DNA from: Pseudomonadota bacterium
GTDB taxonomy: Bacteria; Desulfobacterota; Anaeroferrophillalia; Anaeroferrophillales; Tharpellaceae
Assembly (NCBI GenBank): GCA_015486505.1
Contig: WFRP01000155.1
Span: 1-28,149, forward strand
Reading direction: 5' to 3'
DNA length: 28,149 nucleotides
Shown: one piece after another, positions 23,744 through 28,149 of the stretch
How the letters are laid out: every line of letters begins with the position of its first letter
Position numbering within the stretch: position 1 is the stretch's first letter
Notes under the pieces: model-generated
The model's input: only the letters and a program-made list of their open reading frames with translations
Told to the model about the DNA's origin: nothing
Databases searched by the model: none
Translations under genes and position numbers: made by a program

Positions 23744-24171
23744 GTAACTATTCAGCCGAATCCGGGGTCGGGCGCGGTTTTTCTCCGCTCGGCGTTAAGA
23801 TTTCTGTTTTTCCTTTAAGCTCGCTTACGCCCGCCTTGCAAAACTCGCTTACGCTCAAACAGTTGCAATGCTAATGCGGGAACAATCCCCGCAACCCAAT
23901 TGGGCCTTTCCGGCCCGCACCCAGGGGCAATCCGCTGGTCGCACCCCAAGGGCAATCCGTTGGTCGCACCCCAAGGGCAATCCGTTGGGCGCAAATAAGT
24001 ACTCTTATCAGAACATTTTCTTGTTTTTTCAAACCGAAAATAACCTGTAAGGTACTAATGGGCTCCCTCTCGCTTCCGAAAAACAACGAAATCGTTTCCG
24101 CAACCGCTTACGAAAAACCACCCCCGCCCCCTCCAGAAGGTGGGGGGGGTAAAATTTGGCTGAATAGTTAC
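23744..24171 (-). mobile_element. 428-bp MITE-like element, probably IS66-derived (non-autonomous)
   Basis: The ends are perfect 14-bp inverted repeats: GTAACTATTCAGCC at 23744-23757 and its complement at 24158-24171. The 8 bp AAAATAAT lies directly on both sides (23736-23743 and 24172-24179), a candidate target-site duplication; the AT-rich sequence lowers its weight somewhat. The IS66 family is known for GTAA-type ends and 8-bp duplications. There is no transposase; any open frames inside come from repeats. The interior, from left, holds the GAATCCGGGGTCGGG end zone, an 11-bp direct repeat CTCGCTTACGC (23820 and 23844), structured unit D, a CGAAATCG-centred palindrome and a C-rich/G-rich hairpin before the right end. 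Confidence 0.75.
23875..24058 (-). repeat. dispersed structured repeat unit D (three sub-repeats)
   Basis: The longest unit (184 bp), internal to the 428-bp element. It begins TTAGTACCTTACAGG at 24058 and ends TTCCCGCA at 23875. It has three adjacent sub-repeats of 24, 25 and 25 bp (23919-23942, 23943-23967, 23968-23992). The AT-rich stem region is altered (TTATTTTC / GAAAATG arms), but pairing is still possible. Confidence 0.85.
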
Positions 24172-24247
24172 AAAATAATCAATCCTGCGCTTCTGCCTGA
24201 AAACTGCTTTTATCTCGCGCTGAGGCGCTGAGACGCAGAGACACTAA

Positions 24248-24301
24248 ATCTGGGTTAATCTGTGGTTTATACTTTTTGTTGAACCGCAGATTAACACAGA
24301 T
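24248..24301. repeat. 20-bp inverted repeat (ATCTG..TTAATCTG..GGTT)
   Basis: Arms 24248-24267 and 24282-24301 pair with two mismatches (one pairs as G-U in RNA) around a 14-nt spacer. It is preceded by GCGCTGAGGCGCTGAGACGCAGAGAC (24213-24240 area), a GC-rich near-palindromic tract. It lies between convergent genes, downstream of batD, so it might end transcription, though no T-run follows. The rest of 24180-24360 shows no gene. Confidence 0.6.
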
Positions 24302-24360
24302 AAAACTCTTATAATTTCAGATGTTTACAAGGTATTACCTGGACGTTGCCGATTGTTTGT

Positions 24361-26175
24361 TCAGCTCTGTCTGTAAAGCGGCGGCAGTGAATCCGGGGTC
24401 GATTTTTGCACCGTTTGCGGTCGCTCCTTAAGTTTGTCGGCCAGTTCGGACCAGATTTTTGCGCCATCCCAGGCTGATTGCTCAGTCGGGCTGTAGAGAG
24501 CTTTTTCAATCCCGGCAAGGATTTTTTCAAGGCCCGGCTGTTCGAGTTTATGGGCAATTGCCTTGAGGTTGGTCGGCGGATTTTCAGGCCAGGTGGCGGC
24601 GGCCCATTCCAGGATTGCCGCCTGGGTCGCGCCGGGATTATGGGCAAGACAGGCCTGTTTTATGGCTTCCTGACTGGCCTGAGGCCGCCGGATAGTTTGC
24701 GGTTGCGCTTTGCGGCTCTGAGCCGGTCGCCGGTGGCGGGAGCGCCACCAGAGCCCCAGGGTTATAAGCCAGACCAGCAGCAGAATAGTGCTGATCGTCT
24801 GCCAGAGTTTAATCTCTTTAGCAGAGTGCCCGTTCGCCTGGGGTACAACCCCGGTTGAGGTCGGCGAAATCTTTTTTTCGGTGGCGGTCTTTTCCACTTT
24901 ATCAGCTTGCGGCGGCGCCGGTTTAAGTCCGGCGGCGGTTGAAACGGCGGCCGGATTCTGCGGGCCGGCCGCGACCACCTTGATTACCCTTTCCGGCAGC
25001 GCCGCCTGCTGTTGCCGGTTGTTGACAACATCCCACCAGTCAATCGTAATTGCCGGCAGGGTGAAGGTGCCGGGTTGAGACGGGATAAACGCCAGAGACT
25101 GGCGTTTGACGGCGTGGAGGAGATCGCCGTTGTCAATTTTGGTCTGCATCTCCGGCTGATCGAGGTAGACTTTGCTGCCGTCCGGGGCTTTAAACTTAAT
25201 TTCCGGCAGCTGCTCAGCCGTTAAGCCTAAAGCTTCGATCTGGATAACCCGGGTCAGGGGTTCGCCGACTTTAAGCTCTTTAACCACATCCTCTTTTTCC
25301 ATAATCTTCAGAGCCCGGGCCGGGAGCCAGCTGCGGCCGTGAAATTCAGCCGGGATCGGGCTCAGGGCAATTTCAAGTTTCCGGCTTTTCGCCCAGATGC
25401 GTTTCCCCGGATTGGTGAAACGGTCAAAAAACGGATCGCCTCCCATCAGATGCCGGTTGCCGTAATTCAGGCCGATGGCCTGAAAGCGGAGGGCCGGAAC
25501 CGTTACTGAACTACCTTCCTCAGCCATAATTGCATATTTTCTTTCGATTACCTGGTAGGTCCGATCTCCTCTTTTTACCTGATAATTATGATCGTCTCCA
25601 AGTTTTTGGACAATCGCGTGGGCGATATCCGGCTCTTCAAGTGAAGCGTCACTGATTCGCATCTGACTGTTTATGAAAAGTTTGACGCTGATCGTCAGTT
25701 GCTCCTGGAGATAGGCCGGGGTGTCAATTTCCGGGGTTACTTCGATAAAAACATCCTTCAGATTTTGCGGGTCAACCGCAGTCGCCGGGGCCGAGTCGGT
25801 AACTTTCAGGGTTAAAGGGTTGCTTTTTTCTCTGCCGATGACAAAAGGCGGAATGGTGAAATCGCCGGTGTGCTGCGCTTCAATCTCGAAGGTCCAGGTC
25901 TTTTTGACCGTGGCCGAGCCGTTAATAATCGAGAAACTGCTGTTGCTGGAGCGGCTCAAGATGGTGAAATTTTTTTCTAAAGCGCTGGTATCGATATCGG
26001 CGATGGTATTACGGGCGCCATCGGCTTCAATTGTCAGTTGGACGGTTTCATCAATGCCGATTGTCCGGCGGTCGAGCCGGGCTGTTACCTGGGCTGAGCC
26101 GATAACCGGCAACAGAACGCTTAACAGTAAACCGAGGAGAACTCTTTTTGCTGAAACGGCTGTTATAACTTTCAT
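24361..26175 (-). CDS. batD: BatD-family protein (oxygen-tolerance/Bat operon)
   Basis: A periplasmic, membrane-anchored protein of the Bat operon, whose biochemical role is still poorly defined. The 604-residue product starts with a signal peptide (RVLLGLLLSVLLPVIGSAQ). Tandem beta-sandwich repeats follow: RLDRRTIGIDETVQLTIEADG, then DVFIEVTPEIDTPAYLQEQLTI, typical of BatD. Then come a proline- and alanine-rich stretch, one TM helix (TISTILLLVWLITLGLWW, about 470) and a cytoplasmic tail. I chose the ATG at 26175 because AAGGAG lies 8 nt upstream; a GTG at 26184 sits against that site. It begins 2 bp after the batB/C stop (26178-26180), so the two are coupled. Confidence 0.87.
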   Translation of the reverse strand: MKVITAVSAKRVLLGLLLSVLLPVIGSAQVTARLDRRTIGIDETVQLTIEADGARNTIADIDTSALEKNFTILSRSSNSSFSIINGSATVKKTWTFEIEAQHTGDFTIPPFVIGREKSNPLTLKVTDSAPATAVDPQNLKDVFIEVTPEIDTPAYLQEQLTISVKLFINSQMRISDASLEEPDIAHAIVQKLGDDHNYQVKRGDRTYQVIERKYAIMAEEGSSVTVPALRFQAIGLNYGNRHLMGGDPFFDRFTNPGKRIWAKSRKLEIALSPIPAEFHGRSWLPARALKIMEKEDVVKELKVGEPLTRVIQIEALGLTAEQLPEIKFKAPDGSKVYLDQPEMQTKIDNGDLLHAVKRQSLAFIPSQPGTFTLPAITIDWWDVVNNRQQQAALPERVIKVVAAGPQNPAAVSTAAGLKPAPPQADKVEKTATEKKISPTSTGVVPQANGHSAKEIKLWQTISTILLLVWLITLGLWWRSRHRRPAQSRKAQPQTIRRPQASQEAIKQACLAHNPGATQAAILEWAAATWPENPPTNLKAIAHKLEQPGLEKILAGIEKALYSPTEQSAWDGAKIWSELADKLKERPQTVQKSTPDSLPPLYRQS

Positions 26176-26177
26176 CT

Positions 26178-28145
26178 TTACCACTCCTTACGACCTTGAG
26201 AACGATCTTTGCGGTCACGGTATTGATAACGGAATTTTCTTTCCAGCAGGCCGCCGGGATCATCCGGCACCCGGCGTAGCCACTGTTCCAGGGCCTGATG
26301 TTCAGGGTCCAGCGGTTTTTCTGCGGCCGCAGACGCGGCGGACTTTTTCGTTTGCTGATCCGGTTTGTCGTCCGTGGTTTTCTGCGCTTTTTTTGTGGCG
26401 GCTTTGGCTTGGTCAGCAGCCTGCTCCCGGGCTTTTTTCTCCGCCTGATTCCGGGCGGCGGCTTCCGACTCTGATCCCTGATCTTTCTGTTTTTGCGAGG
26501 TTTGCGATTTTCGCGAATCTTCTTTTTCGGAATTGTCGGATTGTCCTGATTTCGGTTCTTTATCAGCTGACTGCGGTTCGTTTTTCCGGCTCTGATTATT
26601 TTTTTGTCCACTTTGCGGCTGCTTGTCGGCTGGGCTATCCTTATCGGCATCCGACTTTTGTCTATCACTTTTTTTCGCGTCGCCCTTTTTATCTTGAGCA
26701 GATTTTTTCTGCTGATTATCCTTCTTCTGGTTATCCTTTTGCGATTTATCTTTCTGCGATTTATTTTTTTGCTGCTGCCGCTGTTGTTCGAGAAGTTTTT
26801 CAACCAGATCCCGGTTGGTTTTGGCATCGGTCATTTGCGGATCGATTGCCAGAGCTTTATCATAGGCTTTAAGCGCCGCTTTCAGATCTCCTGATTTAGC
26901 TAAGGCGTTACCGCGATTATAGTGACTTAAACTTGAGTTTTGCGCTTTGAGCGCGGCGGCGGCTTCTTTAAATTTCCCCGCCCGGTAGAGCGCGGCCGCC
27001 TGCCAGTCCGGATTGTTGCTTAAATTGGCGGCCCTGGCGAAATCATTTTTCTGAAAGGCCCGGGCGGCCTGTTGATTCGGGCGCTGCCAGAGATCCGAAA
27101 AAGTGAAAGCTGAAGCCGGTTTTGGCGGCAGGATAAGCGCTAAAAAAATCAATAAAAGCCAGCCTTTGCGAAAACTCAGGGCGGCCAGCAGCAGCAGCGG
27201 AATTATTAACCAGGGCCCGCGATCAAGCCACTGGTCGCCGGTGAATTTGCTCGCTTTCTGCCGGGCCGGAAAAAGGGTCTGCAGCTGACTTAAGTGGTCA
27301 AAGGCGCTCTCGGAAGATTCAATGGTCAGATAGCTGCCGCCGCCCACGGCGGCAACTTTTTTCAAAACGGCAAAATCGGGCACCGGGACCACAATCTCCC
27401 CGTGGCTGTTTTTCAGGTAGCCCCCACCCGGCAGCGCCACCGGGGCGCCGGTTTTGGTGCCGACGGCAACGACATCAACCCGATGGCCGGCGGCTTTTAT
27501 CTTTTCGGCAATGGTTACGGTTTGCGGGTCGGCATCATCGGCAATCAGGATTATCTGGCCGTGATTAACGTTTGCCCGCTGCAAAAGCTCCAGCGCTTTT
27601 TCAAGACCGCGGTCAGCCCGGCTGCCGGGAACCGGAACCGTTTTGGTGCTGAGGCTCGGGATAAGATTTAAAAGCGTCGCCCGGTCATCAGTTAAAGGCG
27701 CGACAATAAAGCTGTCTCCGGCAAAAACCACCAGGCCCTGTTCCATTCCGGCTCCGGCCTTAATCAGGTCAATGGTTTTATAGCGGGCCCGGGTCAGGCG
27801 GGAAGGGGAGATGTCGGCGGCCGCCATTGACATTGACAGATCAAGAACAATTACCCGCCCGGCATTGGCTTTATAGAGCGGCTGCGGCAGACGCTCCCAG
27901 GTCGGCCCGGCTAAGGCCAGCGTCGCCAGGATCAGCATACTCAAGATCGCGGCGAAAATTCTTTTGCGCTCAACCGGGGCAGTGCCGACCAGCAGTTGCT
28001 CAAGCAGATGCTGGTCACAGACTTTGTGCCATTGGCTCCGGCCCGGCTCCCGGCGTTTTAATCCGGCCAGCAGAATCAGGCCCAGAGGTAAAGCCAAAAG
28101 CCACCAGGGGCGGATAAAATGGAAATTTGTTAAAAATTGAGACAT
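26178..28145 (-). CDS. fused BatB-BatC: von Willebrand factor A domain plus TPR protein
   Basis: A 655-residue membrane protein joining two usually separate Bat proteins. Two N-terminal helices (about 12-28 and 63-80) precede a VWA domain with MIDAS motif DLSMS (Asp102, Ser104, Ser106) and ILIADDAD; a third helix lies near 320-345. TPR repeats follow (about 380-445, with LSHYNRGNALAKSGDLKAAL and YDKALAIDPQMTDAK). A long Lys/Gln/Ser/Asp-rich, probably disordered stretch comes next (about 455-610), then a conserved end, LEQWLRRVPDDPGGLLERKF, typical of BatC-type C-termini. The start is ATG at 28145. Operon partners (batA, DUF58 and MoxR genes) would be expected beyond the window edge. Confidence 0.9.
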   Translation of the reverse strand: MSQFLTNFHFIRPWWLLALPLGLILLAGLKRREPGRSQWHKVCDQHLLEQLLVGTAPVERKRIFAAILSMLILATLALAGPTWERLPQPLYKANAGRVIVLDLSMSMAAADISPSRLTRARYKTIDLIKAGAGMEQGLVVFAGDSFIVAPLTDDRATLLNLIPSLSTKTVPVPGSRADRGLEKALELLQRANVNHGQIILIADDADPQTVTIAEKIKAAGHRVDVVAVGTKTGAPVALPGGGYLKNSHGEIVVPVPDFAVLKKVAAVGGGSYLTIESSESAFDHLSQLQTLFPARQKASKFTGDQWLDRGPWLIIPLLLLAALSFRKGWLLLIFLALILPPKPASAFTFSDLWQRPNQQAARAFQKNDFARAANLSNNPDWQAAALYRAGKFKEAAAALKAQNSSLSHYNRGNALAKSGDLKAALKAYDKALAIDPQMTDAKTNRDLVEKLLEQQRQQQKNKSQKDKSQKDNQKKDNQQKKSAQDKKGDAKKSDRQKSDADKDSPADKQPQSGQKNNQSRKNEPQSADKEPKSGQSDNSEKEDSRKSQTSQKQKDQGSESEAAARNQAEKKAREQAADQAKAATKKAQKTTDDKPDQQTKKSAASAAAEKPLDPEHQALEQWLRRVPDDPGGLLERKFRYQYRDRKDRSQGRKEW

Positions 28146-28149
28146 AATA

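Noticed and set aside
23919..23992. Three 24-25 bp repeats that could suggest a CRISPR array
   Set aside because: The copies are directly adjacent with no spacers, and no cas genes are present; they are tandem sub-repeats of unit D.
23868..24086. Open frames of 60-71 codons on both strands inside the 428-bp element
   Set aside because: Same repeat-derived frames as at 1860-2267; no start signal or family resemblance, and far too short for a transposase.
26051..26827. A 258-codon minus-strand frame rich in Arg/Lys
   Set aside because: An out-of-frame reading of the low-complexity part of the batB/C gene.
25721..26872. A 383-codon plus-strand frame opposite batD and batB/C
   Set aside because: It is antisense to two well-supported genes and spans their junction. 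Its length comes from the biased composition of the charged linker and GC-rich codons. No ribosome-binding site or family motif was seen.

Overview
The window reads as chromosome from a Gram-negative, probably anaerobic bacterium, most likely of the deltaproteobacterial (Desulfobacterota) lineage. The grounds are an LPS-export permease, a ribonuclease J directly followed by ftsK, a large Cache-domain hybrid kinase with its own diguanylate cyclase, and a Bat (aerotolerance-type) operon. The assignment rests on gene content and style only; no marker gene was compared with a database.

Layout. 1-700: the tail of an unidentified reading frame, short direct repeats, a triple 11-bp iteron, and on the minus strand an initiator tRNA-fMet with its own promoter and terminator. 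703-12673, all plus strand: lptG, a composite repeat block, prfB with the classical +1 frameshift site, rnj, ftsK, a 1424-residue hybrid kinase and an overlapping response regulator-diguanylate cyclase. 12722-17799, all minus strand: a lipoprotein, an RND pump and its periplasmic adaptor, with repeat units on both sides of the set. 18243-20567, plus: a tight cluster of a MoaD/ThiS-like protein, a ThiF/HesA-like adenylyltransferase and an AmpG-like MFS permease. 20828-23663, plus: asparagine synthetase (asnB) overlapping a GCS2-family glutamate-cysteine-ligase-like enzyme. 24361-28145, minus: batD and a fused batB/batC gene, the downstream part of an operon that continues past the window edge.

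The most unusual feature is not a protein. A dispersed, modular, structured repeat occurs as five units (1985-2143, 2144-2266, 13425-13580, 17892-18038, 23875-24058) plus a fragment at 20683-20707. Each unit starts near TTAGTACCTTACAGG and ends in a GC-rich hairpin closing with CCCGCA, and carries 0 to 3 copies of an internal 24-25 bp sub-repeat. One copy sits inside a complete 428-bp element (23744-24171) with perfect 14-bp terminal inverted repeats (GTAACTATTCAGCC) and an 8-bp flanking direct repeat (AAAATAAT). The GTAA ends and 8-bp duplication suggest a non-autonomous IS66-type element (MITE). Two other copies keep only one of its two ends.

Two gene pairs also merit attention: the Ubl/E1-like pair at 18243-19338 and the overlapping asnB-GCS2 pair at 20828-23663, which could make a small amidated or gamma-glutamyl product.
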